This document shows positions 35,479 to 43,658 of a DNA stretch of 54,382 nucleotides, piece by piece; the first letter of the stretch is position 1, and each line of letters begins with the position of its first letter. The notes beneath the pieces are model-generated. The model saw only the letters and a program-made list of their open reading frames with translations. It was not told the origin of the DNA and searched no databases. Source of the DNA: Candidatus Poseidoniaceae archaeon (lineage in GTDB: Archaea; Thermoplasmatota; Poseidoniia; Poseidoniales; Poseidoniaceae); assembly GCA_949372655.1 (NCBI GenBank), contig CASIAI010000007.1, positions 1 to 54,382 on the forward strand, read 5' to 3'. Both the position numbers and the translations under genes were made by a program.

Positions 35479-36066
35479 TCAATAGAAAGCAATGGATACA
35501 ATTAATATAAGGACCCAAAACAAAAGTCCTGCGGCAAATAGCCCAATATTTATCCAACCAAGGATAAGTGCTGCTTTAGCAGTTCCTGCATCAGGGTGGT
35601 TAGGGTCTTTATCTGTAATTTCTAAAGCACCTTTTGCAACTATTACCGCGGGAATTGCCGTAAATAGGCCACATAAAGCATAAGATAATGCTGCAAGGAC
35701 AATTGCTGTGACTGCTGATGTTTGAGGATAATAACCGGCTGCGACACCTTGAGAAATAGGGATCGTTGTCGGCTGACCATGTATTTGAGCTGGGACTCCT
35801 TGTTGTTGGTTGGAGTAATATTGCTGTGTTGGTGCGTTTTGAGTAGGCATTCCTTGCAGGTTGTTGTCATATTGTGGCTGTGTTAATTCTTGATTGATGT
35901 TCATCTGTGCTGGCGGTGGAGTTTGCTGAGCCTCTGTATTTGGCTTAGTCGCAGTATTAAAATCACCAGATATCGCGCTATCTTGAATATTATATGTTAT
36001 ATTTTGAGTAATATTTCCGTCTTTGCCATCTGTTTTGCTCCAAAAATCTTCATTTTCTTCAGTCAT
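35479..36066 (-). CDS. DUF4190-like membrane protein with Gln/Pro-rich N-terminus
   Basis: A 195-residue protein. The first 115 residues are hydrophilic, Gln/Pro/Asn-rich and probably disordered, with an early ITQNITYNIQDSAISGDF segment. The C-terminal part has two membrane helices in the DUF4190 arrangement (TAIVLAALSYALCGLFTAIP and AALILGWINIGLFAAGLLF), separated by the IVAKGALEI loop. The family has no assigned function. The start overlaps the ribbon-helix-helix gene end by 8 bases, so they form one operon with the SPFH gene upstream. Confidence 0.75.
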   Translation of the reverse strand: MTEENEDFWSKTDGKDGNITQNITYNIQDSAISGDFNTATKPNTEAQQTPPPAQMNINQELTQPQYDNNLQGMPTQNAPTQQYYSNQQQGVPAQIHGQPTTIPISQGVAAGYYPQTSAVTAIVLAALSYALCGLFTAIPAVIVAKGALEITDKDPNHPDAGTAKAALILGWINIGLFAAGLLFWVLILIVSIAFY

Positions 36067-36211
36067 CGGAATCCCGCCTATTGTTTACTACAGCCTTTTT
36101 TAATAAAAACTCTATCTGTGCATTAATCGAACGAAAATCGTCATCTGCCCACTTTCTTAACTCATCATGTAGTTTCGGATCAATTCTAAGAAGGATTTTC
36201 TTTTTGGACAT
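36059..36211 (-). CDS. Arc-type ribbon-helix-helix DNA-binding protein (50 residues)
   Basis: The sequence MSKKKILLRIDPKLHDELRK has the ribbon strand KKILLRID followed by helix A (PKLHDELRKWADD) and helix B (SINAQIEFLLKKAV), the standard RHH layout. The start at 36211 is decided by AGGAGGGT five bases upstream; the longer frame to 36274 has no such site. In bacteria, SPFH proteins are frequently encoded beside small Arc-like proteins, and this pair repeats the pattern. It is the natural candidate for binding the palindrome in front of the SPFH gene. Only two-helix dimers of this kind bind DNA. Confidence 0.85.
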   Translation of the reverse strand: MSKKKILLRIDPKLHDELRKWADDDFRSINAQIEFLLKKAVVNNRRDSDD

Positions 36212-36285
36212 TTTTACCCTCCTTGAATTGTGACCATCATTAGTGTTGAGTTTGTTTTGTGAATTACTTACCAAGGGAATCTAAC

Positions 36286-36525
36286 TCAAACGTAATAGTA
36301 AGTGTATAATCTAACAATAATCCAAACCAATGAAAATATGCTAACAAAAATCATAGCCCCTAAAGTGAAATAATATGATTTGGGATAATCTTTCTTGCTT
36401 TTCCAGCCAACCCCCTTAACATGAGTTCCTTGTCGCAGAAAGGTGTATACGGCATAAGTTCCACAAATTACTACCCCGATTAAATTGCCAAAGATTGACC
36501 AAAATAACTCCGAGTTCACTCTCAC
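36286..36525 (-). CDS. Small two-helix membrane protein
   Basis: A 79-residue protein with two membrane helices (FWSIFGNLIGVVICGTYAVY and YYFTLGAMIFVSIFSLVWII) joined by a basic loop (HVKGVGWKSKKDYPKSY). The start is probably GTG 36525 (or GTG 36519 behind GGCGGTGA) and lies four bases after the SPFH stop, so it is translated with that gene. It matches no family I recognise. Its position suggests a membrane partner for the SPFH protein. Stop-to-start distance to the RHH gene is 75 bases. Confidence 0.65.
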   Translation of the reverse strand: MRVNSELFWSIFGNLIGVVICGTYAVYTFLRQGTHVKGVGWKSKKDYPKSYYFTLGAMIFVSIFSLVWIIVRLYTYYYV

Positions 36526-36529
36526 CGCC

Positions 36530-37486
36530 TCACTGATATAGAGATCCCGTGTTTATCACGGGGGTTGTGTCGGTTTCTGAGCATAGAACGACTAACAAAT
36601 TGCTTACCATTGTGGCCTTCTTATCTTCATCAAATTCGATTATATTTCTTTCACTCAGTCGTGATAGAGCCAACTCTACCATTCCGACTGCACCGTCAAC
36701 TATCTCTCTTCGAGCAGCGACTACAGCGCTTGCTTGTTGCCTTCGCAGCATTGCTTGGGCGATTTCAGGTGCATATGCTAAGTGGCTTATCCTAGCTTCA
36801 AGAACCTCAATTCCTGCTCTGCTTAACCTTGCTTGAACCGATTCACGGAGTTCTTGAGCAACCTCTTCTTGATGGCTAGAAAGAGCAACTCCGCCTAAAT
36901 CTTTTTCTTCGATTACATCATAAGGATACTTTGTAGCCATCGCTCTAAGTGCTGCTTCACTTTGAATTTGGACATAGTTATCATAATCATCAACCTCGAA
37001 TATTGCTTCTGCCGCATCGAATACTTTCCAAACAACTACTGCTGCTATATCGATTGGGTTTGCATTGACGTCATTGACTTTCAATTTCGCCGATTCAAAG
37101 TTCCTAATTCTAAATGACATCTTCGTCTTTTGGAATAACGGATTGACAAACCAACGGAAACCTTCGGTTTTAACGGTCCCAGTATATTTTCCAAAGAATT
37201 GCAATACTGCGGTTTCATTTGGATTGATGACTACATATGAATTCCACATTATGAACCATACAATTCCTATTATTGATTGTAATAAAATACCTAAAAAGAT
37301 CCCCCATGCACCTCCTGCATATAGTACAAAGGTTGCTAAGAAAATTACTGGAACGATTATAATATGGATAAGTACTCCCAAAAAGCCATTCAGTGATGCT
37401 CTTTCTATATCTTTAAATTGTATTTCGTCTATTGCTTGATGTTGGGTTTCCATAATCTCACTACTTAACCCCATCACGCCCACCAT
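36530..37486 (-). CDS. SPFH/band-7 domain membrane protein
   Basis: A stomatin/prohibitin-superfamily protein. Two N-terminal hydrophobic segments (about 34-58 and 63-83) lead into the SPFH domain (about 85-260: YVVINPNETAVLQFFGKYTG, then IRNFESAKLKVNDVNANPI, and IQSEAALRAMATKYP), followed by a coiled coil with RRQQASAVVAARREIVDGAV. These proteins oligomerise into membrane scaffolds or microdomains. The N-terminus may begin at ATG 37474 or 37453 (METQHQAIDEIQF) instead of 37486; the palindrome at 37493-37509 and an AT-rich TTTATTAT box just upstream suit 37453. It leads a four-gene operon. Confidence 0.88.
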   Translation of the reverse strand: MVGVMGLSSEIMETQHQAIDEIQFKDIERASLNGFLGVLIHIIIVPVIFLATFVLYAGGAWGIFLGILLQSIIGIVWFIMWNSYVVINPNETAVLQFFGKYTGTVKTEGFRWFVNPLFQKTKMSFRIRNFESAKLKVNDVNANPIDIAAVVVWKVFDAAEAIFEVDDYDNYVQIQSEAALRAMATKYPYDVIEEKDLGGVALSSHQEEVAQELRESVQARLSRAGIEVLEARISHLAYAPEIAQAMLRRQQASAVVAARREIVDGAVGMVELALSRLSERNIIEFDEDKKATMVSNLLVVLCSETDTTPVINTGSLYQ

Positions 37487-37492
37487 AATAAA

Positions 37493-37509
37493 GATATCAC
37501 AGTGATATC
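37493..37509. promoter_or_regulatory. 17-bp palindrome, candidate RHH operator in the SPFH promoter
   Basis: GATATCAC, one base, GTGATATC is a perfect eight-base inverted repeat, with a further GATATC at 37515-37520. It lies directly next to a TTTATTAT box on the minus strand upstream of the SPFH gene, in the position for a repressor or activator. The operon's own Arc-like protein is the obvious candidate binder. Confidence 0.6.
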
Positions 37510-37603
37510 ACTTAGATATCGGATTAAGTTATTTACCGCCACACTAAGAAATAGAACTCAAGACCCATATTTGGAAGCAAGCCAATCTATTTACAGATTA
37601 AAT

Positions 37604-38218
37604 CTAATCATGAGGTGGAGAATAAGACCATAGTTTAGTTGTGATTAAAGCCATAACTAAAATCTTACCAAAGTCCCAAATTAAAAATGGTTCAACACCC
37701 CACTCAAATGCTTGAGCAAAGTCTACAGAGTACGATTCTGCTAACCAAAGCGTCCCAACAATATAGACTGGGATCATTGCTAGTGTCCAGCAAATAAGTT
37801 GTGCCTTGATATCTGCAACTCCTGTGTTTCTTGAGCGGTCAAGTCCTTCTGCTACCAATGCAGAAGCGAAAGGAAAGGCCATCAAATAACCACCACTAGC
37901 AATCAGTCGACCACTATCGAATAATTGGTCGCCCCCTTTGGCAAAAACGGGCGCACCGAGTGCTCCGACCAACAAATAAAGTGATCCGGAAATAAAAGCA
38001 TCATTCCTCCTAAGATAAACACCGGTTGCTAAAACTGCAAAGGTTTGGAAGGTGTAAGGCACTGGAGTCCAGGGCACTGCAAATGCTATTTGTGCGCAAA
38101 GTGCAGTCAATCCTGTAAAGAAAGATATCGTGATGGCTCTTTCTAAAATCGACATTTTATCAGAACTAAAGGATTGATGCCATAGAGTTGGTTTATTCCA
38201 TGCTACTTCATTGAACAT
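37604..38218 (-). CDS. bioY: BioY-type biotin transporter subunit
   Basis: An ECF-transporter substrate-binding (S) component of about 204 residues with six hydrophobic segments. The BioY hallmarks are VPWTPVPYTFQTFAVLATGVY, LYLLVGALGAPVFAKGG and RLIASGGYLMAFPFASALV, the glycine-rich biotin-binding helices. In bacteria and archaea it imports biotin, alone or with EcfAT. No EcfA/T or BirA is adjacent. A biotin need would be met by uptake if the organism lacks the biosynthesis genes. The first 25 residues, before the first helix (ITISFFTGLTALCAQIAFAV), are hydrophilic. Confidence 0.88.
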   Translation of the reverse strand: MFNEVAWNKPTLWHQSFSSDKMSILERAITISFFTGLTALCAQIAFAVPWTPVPYTFQTFAVLATGVYLRRNDAFISGSLYLLVGALGAPVFAKGGDQLFDSGRLIASGGYLMAFPFASALVAEGLDRSRNTGVADIKAQLICWTLAMIPVYIVGTLWLAESYSVDFAQAFEWGVEPFLIWDFGKILVMALITTKLWSYSPPHD

Positions 38219-38242
38219 GAGTAATGCTTCAATTGACGGTTT

Positions 38243-39055
38243 TTAGTGATTAAGTATAGAATGGGGAATCGGAGGTTGCCAATTTCCCATTGATTTACCG
38301 TGGTCAAGTAGATGCCAATATACAGTTTTAATTGAGACATCAGAATCTTCTACTGAAGAAGTTAACACATTGGTTTTCAAGACTGGAGGTAATTTTTTCC
38401 AAGCATGTTTAGCAAGTAGTGATAATGGAAATATCGATAATGCAGGACCGTTGATTGGTAAGCGCCACTTAGTCGCCCACTCACGTTCAACTAAATTCGC
38501 GCCAATTACTGATTGCCTGACCTTGGCCCAAGAATTACCCTTCCCTGTCTTAGATTTAGTTAACAAAGTATCATTAATTGAGGAGTCAAGAATTATTCCT
38601 GAACGCTTGAGTACATCTGCCATCCATGGAGCCATATATCCTGCTGGGGCTCTAAACCATGGTCGAAATGATTCACCAACTATATTTTTGATTTTGTCAC
38701 AGGCTTGATTTATGGCTGTCTGAAATCCTTCTGAGTCCTCTGGCCATGCCGACCAAGACCTGTGAGTTAGGCCGTGACATCCAATAGTAATTCGTTGTGG
38801 GAAAGAGGAAATCAATGTTACCAGCCATTCTCTAAACTCTTTATTTTCTAATGAATCTGCAATTATAAACAAGGTTGCTGGAGAATTGTGGGAATTGAAC
38901 CATTTTTCAAAACCAATAAGTCCTTTACTAAATTGACTGCTAAGTTGGTTGGTATTGATCTTTTTTTTGGACCTTGTTGGGTGGCCTTGATTTTTTGGTA
39001 TATGCCTGATATCATCACAATCTATAGTCAACCAAGTATGGTTCAATTGATTCAC
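38243..39055 (-). CDS. NodB-type polysaccharide deacetylase
   Basis: A carbohydrate esterase 4-like protein of 270 residues. The NodB motifs appear as TIDCDD (catalytic Asp region), TLFIIADSLE, IGCHGLTHRSW (metal-binding HxxTH-like), and RAPAGYMAPWM. The late motif YWHLLDHG supplies the last His. It should remove acetyl groups from GlcNAc-type sugars. There is no signal peptide, so it would act in the cytoplasm, consistent with archaeal glycolipid or N-glycan work. The GTG start overlaps the stop of the GNAT gene as GTGA, which suggests coupling with that acetyltransferase. Confidence 0.85.
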   Translation of the reverse strand: MNQLNHTWLTIDCDDIRHIPKNQGHPTRSKKKINTNQLSSQFSKGLIGFEKWFNSHNSPATLFIIADSLENKEFREWLVTLISSFPQRITIGCHGLTHRSWSAWPEDSEGFQTAINQACDKIKNIVGESFRPWFRAPAGYMAPWMADVLKRSGIILDSSINDTLLTKSKTGKGNSWAKVRQSVIGANLVEREWATKWRLPINGPALSIFPLSLLAKHAWKKLPPVLKTNVLTSSVEDSDVSIKTVYWHLLDHGKSMGNWQPPIPHSILNH

Positions 39056-39618
39056 TCCTGCTTGATATCTAAGATATGGATTCGATGTGGCACTGTTCTG
39101 TTTCCAATCTCAATTCCTATGAATTCTTCAACCAATTCGCCCTGCCAGCTTTTACAAATCGATTGGGCGGTAGCAAGTCCGGCCTCATTGTGAGGGTGAA
39201 CGGTAATTTCAATTCGGAAAAATTCATTCCTCGATTTCAACCATGTCAATATCTTATCAACACATTGAATGGCAATATTTTGACGACGGAAACCAGACCT
39301 TACCCAATATCCAAGATTATAATTCGAATGTAATAATTGTAACTCATCGCCTAGACCGATTAGTCCTGCGAATTCTTTTTTTGGGCCTGCAATAATACTC
39401 CAAAAATGTAGTTGGTCTCCTTCAGCTTGGGATTCAACATCAAATAACATATCTCTTAACTGGGTTCGAATATCTTCGTGGCTATTCAACCATGGAAGGG
39501 CCACTAATGCGGACTCTGGGTCTTCATTATATGCCTCAAGAACTGAAGAAAGAATTGATTTATTAACCGGAATTAATGATAATTCCTCATCGATATTTAG
39601 CGTAGGAGTTAATGACAT
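39052..39618 (-). CDS. GNAT N-acetyltransferase (RimJ/RimL type)
   Basis: A 188-residue acetyl-CoA-dependent acetyltransferase. The core strands and CoA loop are FWSIIAGPKKEFAGLIGL, followed by NYNLGYWVRSGFRRQNIAIQ (the Q/RxxGxG/A-like pyrophosphate loop is degenerate here: RRQNIA) and FFRIEITVHPHNEAGLATA. This layout is closest to the RimL/RimJ-type GNATs, which acetylate protein N-termini or small molecules. It is coupled by overlap to a polysaccharide deacetylase gene, so an amino-sugar substrate is one possibility. The zinc-ribbon gene upstream is nine bases away. Confidence 0.82.
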   Translation of the reverse strand: MSLTPTLNIDEELSLIPVNKSILSSVLEAYNEDPESALVALPWLNSHEDIRTQLRDMLFDVESQAEGDQLHFWSIIAGPKKEFAGLIGLGDELQLLHSNYNLGYWVRSGFRRQNIAIQCVDKILTWLKSRNEFFRIEITVHPHNEAGLATAQSICKSWQGELVEEFIGIEIGNRTVPHRIHILDIKQE

Positions 39619-39627
39619 TCTATCCCT

Positions 39628-40860
39628 CTAATTCGACAAATGAGTAATTGCTGAAGAGACCCTCTCATCATTAGGATATACAGTTTGTGCCATTTTCAGC
39701 ATCCATTGTAAGTGCTCTTCTCTACCTAAATAACGCATTACAGTACCGATATGAATCAACATCTCAAGATTGATACTAAGATGAGGACCTAAGTTATCCA
39801 AAGTTTGTGCAGTTTGAACAAGTTTTCCAGACTTAACAGATTCTAGCATTGAGACTACTTCGCGATAGACTTGCCTCTCATCCCAAGGTTGTTTTGCAGG
39901 CCAAGGCCAAATCCTCCCTCCATATTGCGGAGTTGGTGCAGGTGCTTGCTGCTGTACTTCCTCTCTGACTGGTTTAGTAGAACCTTGTTCTGGGATTTCA
40001 GGGAGTTCAGGAGTCTCCATGGCTTTAGAGGCCTCTGGCACATCGGGTACAGAAGGAGTACTTACTGGCATATTAGGCACATTTGGAATGTCGGGAACTG
40101 TTGGTGTGTCTATCGCATTAGAGGTTTCAGCGTTCACTTCCGGCAGAGATGGAGTCTCCATTGGTACATCGGGTAAATCTGGAGTTTGAATGGGCGAAAA
40201 ATTATCTGGAATCTCAGGGATACTAGGAGTTTGTATTTCTTCAACATTTGTAGATGTCAAGTCCATATCAGAATCTTCAGACCCTTCACTAATTATTTGC
40301 GCGTCCATATTGGTTTCACCAGGCACCAGCAATGCTGATTTTTGGACTTCTTCCATACTAAAGTCTGATTCTGAAGAAACCGAGAATAAAGAGCCTTGGC
40401 CAGTATGAACCGGCTCTGCAACTTCTTCAAGTGGATTTGAGGTGGGTACTACGAAGTCTATCTCTTTAGAAGGTGCATCTGATTTATCTAATTGGACTTC
40501 TTTGGGAGATTGGTAATCCTTAGTATCAGAAAGAGTGGGTCCTGAACTATCTATGAATTGGAAATCGCTACTTTCATCTTTGGAAACATCGAATTGGTCA
40601 ACTTCCACTGTAACGTCATCTAAAGTCAAAACGGCTTCAACTGCATCTTCTTCTTCAAATTCATCAAATTCATCATTGAGTAAAGTGGACATTATTTCCG
40701 AGTCGGTTGATGAGGGAGGGGCCATCGGTTGGTCTCTTGCAGAACGATTCAACTCATAATAACACAAAGAGCACTGTTCTGCACCTGGAAGATTCGGTGA
40801 ATTACAATATGGACAGCGGTTTTCTTCATCCGACGCGCCCTTCTTACGCCACCCGAACAC
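39628..40860 (-). CDS. Zinc-ribbon protein with long acidic/Pro-rich linker
   Basis: A zinc-ribbon (CPYCNSPNLPGAEQCSLCYYEL) lies close to the N-terminus. A disordered central part of about 250 residues follows; it is acidic, then rich in Pro-containing motifs of the TPSLPEV, TPTVPDIP type, ten or more times. The C-terminal 100 residues are helical (REVVSMLESVKSGKLVQTAQ) and look like a TPR-like or four-helix domain. The start is set at GTG 40860 behind GGTGGG; the longer frame to 40959 would run across the shared promoter. The protein probably recruits others through the C-domain. Function unknown. Confidence 0.65.
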   Translation of the reverse strand: MFGWRKKGASDEENRCPYCNSPNLPGAEQCSLCYYELNRSARDQPMAPPSSTDSEIMSTLLNDEFDEFEEEDAVEAVLTLDDVTVEVDQFDVSKDESSDFQFIDSSGPTLSDTKDYQSPKEVQLDKSDAPSKEIDFVVPTSNPLEEVAEPVHTGQGSLFSVSSESDFSMEEVQKSALLVPGETNMDAQIISEGSEDSDMDLTSTNVEEIQTPSIPEIPDNFSPIQTPDLPDVPMETPSLPEVNAETSNAIDTPTVPDIPNVPNMPVSTPSVPDVPEASKAMETPELPEIPEQGSTKPVREEVQQQAPAPTPQYGGRIWPWPAKQPWDERQVYREVVSMLESVKSGKLVQTAQTLDNLGPHLSINLEMLIHIGTVMRYLGREEHLQWMLKMAQTVYPNDERVSSAITHLSN

Positions 40861-40918
40861 CGAACCCACCAATTTACGGGTCTCGCAAAGAGGGTTTAAG
40901 TGATAGGGTCTCGCGGAC

Positions 40919-40928
40919 GATATATACT
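40919..40928. promoter_or_regulatory. TATA element in divergent promoter (zinc-ribbon protein and helicase)
   Basis: GATATATAC at 40919-40927 is the only strong archaeal TATA-like sequence between the two genes. It sits about 50 bases before the helicase ATG at 40974. In the other direction it is about 60 bases before the GTG at 40860. It may serve both. Confidence 0.5.
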
Positions 40929-40973
40929 TCAATTGGTGAATATTATCAATAGGCGTCACAGTGAGGAATACAT

Positions 40974-42989
40974 ATGGGGAAAAAGGGTTCTATCAGACGT
41001 ATGAATAGTACTCGAGATGAGATTTTCGAACCAAGAATATCTTTAGAAGACGAAATGCCTCACATTTGGAAGAGAGGGCAAGACCACTTTTCTAGATTTA
41101 CAAAACTGATTAAAATCGAATTAGATGATGAAACAGCAATGGTAGAAGAGCGGTGGAAGAAGTGGAATAAGCAGAGACTCCTAGCCGCTGGATTAACTCT
41201 CTTCGAATTAGATGCTAGGACTCAAGGTCGATTTTTTGGTGACCCAATTGTCGTTTTCGAACAACCGGATAGAAATCGAATGCCGACTCACCGTTTCGGT
41301 CATGGAGACATTGTTTTGATATCCAGAACAAAGCCTTGGGGAGAAAAGATATACGAAGGAATAGTTCTAGATCGTGGACCCACTAGAATTAGAGTAGTCG
41401 TAAATGAAAAACCAAAAGATCTGAAAAAGGGTAGATGGCGGATTGATCGTGGTGCTAACCGTGTCGCTCACGATAGAATGCATGACGCGCTAATATCCTT
41501 TCATTCAACTGAAGGTGAAGGGGGTACTACTCTGCGAGACTTACTTCTTGGTTCACTGCATGATTGTGCTTCATCTGCTGAAATGCCTCCTGAAATCAAA
41601 GGAAAAAAGAAGATATACAGTCTGAAAGATATCGAGTCTCTAAATGAATCTCAACAAAATGCTGTAGAAGTCGCTATGCAGAGAAGGCTTACTCTCATCC
41701 AAGGGCCTCCAGGTACTGGTAAAACCCATACAGCAGTACACCTATTGAAGCAACTGGCTGATAAGGGGCAAGGCGCAATAATGGCCAGTGCTGAATCAAA
41801 TGTAGCAGTTGATAATCTGCTAGAAGGTCTACTGGATTTAGGCGTCAAAGCAGTAAGAATTGGTAGGCCTGTGAAAGTAAGAGAGAATCTACGTGATGCC
41901 ACTTTAGATGCTTTACTTGAAACTCATCCACTACAAGATGAGTTAAATTACATCAGAGATGAAAATGATGAATTAAGAAGAGGATTGTCTAAGTTGAAAG
42001 GTAAAGAAAAAGGCCTAGCCCACAAAGACATAAAGCATAATTTCAAAGAAATGCGACGCATTGAAAGTGAAATGACTGCTTCGGTTTTAGATGAGGCAGA
42101 AGTTGTTTGTGCAACAACTATAGGTTCAGGTCACCAAATTCTTGGTAATAGAAGGTTTCCAATTGTTTTGATAGACGAGGCCACACAGGCAAGTGAACCA
42201 AGTGCGCTTGTTCCAATCAATAGAGGATGTAGGCAATTGATTCTTGTAGGAGATCACAAACAACTCCCGCCAACTGTAATTAGCGATACTGCTGAAGCTG
42301 GTGGCCTTGGACAATCATTATTTGAGCGCTTACATAAATGTGCCATTCCTGCCCAGATGCTAACAACTCAATATAGGATGCATCCCTCGATAAGAGAATT
42401 CCCTAGCGCAAGGTTCTATGAAAATCAACTAGAAGATGGTTGTACTAAGGAGCAAAGACCTGCTCCTGCTGGTTTATTGTGGCCTGATTGGGACCACCCA
42501 GTAGCCTTCATCCCTGTTGACGGGGCAGAGGAATTAGATGAAGAAGGAAGTAGTCGTTCAAACTATTCTGAAGCAGCAAAGGTACTCTCAATCGTTGATG
42601 GCTTACTTCAGATCGGTGATATACAAACAACTGATATCGGTATTATCACGCCATATAATGGACAAGTTCGAGTATTAAGTGATTTATTTGAGCAGGCCGG
42701 TGGCAGAGAAATCGGTGAAAAGTATAGTGGATTGGAAATAAAAAGTGTAGATGGTTATCAAGGTCGAGAAAAGGAAGTAATTGTATTTTCCACTGTTAGG
42801 GCAAATGAACAAGGAGAGGTAGGGTTCCTAAAAGACAAGCGCCGTCTAAATGTAGCACTAACTAGGGCTAAGCGTGGATTGATTGTAATTGGTCACTTGT
42901 CCACGTTAAGGCAAGAGCCAACCTGGAAGTCATGGCTTGATTGGATTGAAGAAAGTGGTTTACTAGCATGGCACCTTGCCAATGATTAA
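40974..42989 (+). CDS. Upf1/IGHMBP2-like superfamily 1 helicase
   Basis: A 671-residue SF1B RNA/DNA helicase. Walker A is QGPPGTGKTH (about 243), motif Ia includes SAESNVAVDNLLEGL, motif II IDEATQASEPSAL (about 400), motif III LVGDHKQLPPTV, motif IV TTQYRMHPSIREF (about 466), motif V VDGYQGREKEVIVFSTVRAN and motif VI LNVALTRAKRGLIVIGH. A beta-barrel with YEGIVLDRGPTRIRVVV sits in the first 200 residues, as in IGHMBP2 and Upf1. Likely role: remodelling of RNA-protein or DNA-RNA structures. ATG 40974 follows GTGAGGA by six bases. It does not show extra C-terminal domains. Confidence 0.92.
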   Translation: MGKKGSIRRMNSTRDEIFEPRISLEDEMPHIWKRGQDHFSRFTKLIKIELDDETAMVEERWKKWNKQRLLAAGLTLFELDARTQGRFFGDPIVVFEQPDRNRMPTHRFGHGDIVLISRTKPWGEKIYEGIVLDRGPTRIRVVVNEKPKDLKKGRWRIDRGANRVAHDRMHDALISFHSTEGEGGTTLRDLLLGSLHDCASSAEMPPEIKGKKKIYSLKDIESLNESQQNAVEVAMQRRLTLIQGPPGTGKTHTAVHLLKQLADKGQGAIMASAESNVAVDNLLEGLLDLGVKAVRIGRPVKVRENLRDATLDALLETHPLQDELNYIRDENDELRRGLSKLKGKEKGLAHKDIKHNFKEMRRIESEMTASVLDEAEVVCATTIGSGHQILGNRRFPIVLIDEATQASEPSALVPINRGCRQLILVGDHKQLPPTVISDTAEAGGLGQSLFERLHKCAIPAQMLTTQYRMHPSIREFPSARFYENQLEDGCTKEQRPAPAGLLWPDWDHPVAFIPVDGAEELDEEGSSRSNYSEAAKVLSIVDGLLQIGDIQTTDIGIITPYNGQVRVLSDLFEQAGGREIGEKYSGLEIKSVDGYQGREKEVIVFSTVRANEQGEVGFLKDKRRLNVALTRAKRGLIVIGHLSTLRQEPTWKSWLDWIEESGLLAWHLAND

Positions 42990-43027
42990 ATGCGTATATT
43001 GACAAACTATCCGCCCTCCCACTAATT

Positions 43028-43594
43028 ATGGCCGATGAAGTTGTAGAGGTATACCAAGGAGGCGGCACCTTGGCTCAAGCAGTACTTGGAAGTGCCCCTG
43101 AAGGGATGTTAATCGCTCCAGCCTGGAAAAGAATTGCTGCTTTCATGTTAGATGTGATGCTTCTCTCAATAGTTTTAACATTCGTAACTCGATTTCAGTT
43201 GACTGGAAATTTATTGAACTTCGAGTTGTTCAAAGGTGACTTAAACCATATCGTTTTCTTTTTCAGTAACTGGATGATCTTATTTACCGCTCATTGGCTA
43301 TATTGGAAATATACTGGAAGGAGTTTTGGTCGCTCTTTGGGACAAAGAGCATTTCGAATCGCTATAGTACATGACAATGGAACAATACTAGAAATACATC
43401 ACTGGGGACCAAGAGCATTTGGTAAACTGGCCTACTTATTACCGGGGATTGGCCCACTTTGGTTTGGGCTTCGAGATGCACTTGCTGCACGCTCAAAAGA
43501 TCTAGAATATCGAACATCTTTGGATAAGAAGAATCATACTGTCGCCGCAGTCGATTGGTCTTTACCTCTTGAAACTAGACAAAAATTAAAATAA
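43028..43594 (+). CDS. RDD-family membrane protein
   Basis: A 188-residue protein with the RDD-family layout: a leading Arg (WKRIAAFMLDVMLL), a second helix (FFSNWMILFTAHWLYWKYTG), and the loop GRSFGRSLGQRAFRIAIV, ending in a third helix region (RAFGKLAYLLPGIGPLWFG) and a basic end. RDD proteins are small integral membrane proteins associated with transport, with no fixed function. It is downstream of the helicase by 38 bases and may share its transcript. The gene ends before a 64-base gap. Confidence 0.8.
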   Translation: MADEVVEVYQGGGTLAQAVLGSAPEGMLIAPAWKRIAAFMLDVMLLSIVLTFVTRFQLTGNLLNFELFKGDLNHIVFFFSNWMILFTAHWLYWKYTGRSFGRSLGQRAFRIAIVHDNGTILEIHHWGPRAFGKLAYLLPGIGPLWFGLRDALAARSKDLEYRTSLDKKNHTVAAVDWSLPLETRQKLK

Positions 43595-43658
43595 ATTGTA
43601 TTTAATTAAAACATGAATTTCAAGTACAACTGCTTCCAGTGGTGTTTAGGCGGGCCGC

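Noticed and set aside
40861-40959. N-terminal extension of the zinc-ribbon protein
   Set aside because: It would cover the TATA element shared with the helicase; GTG 40860 has GGTGGG in front.
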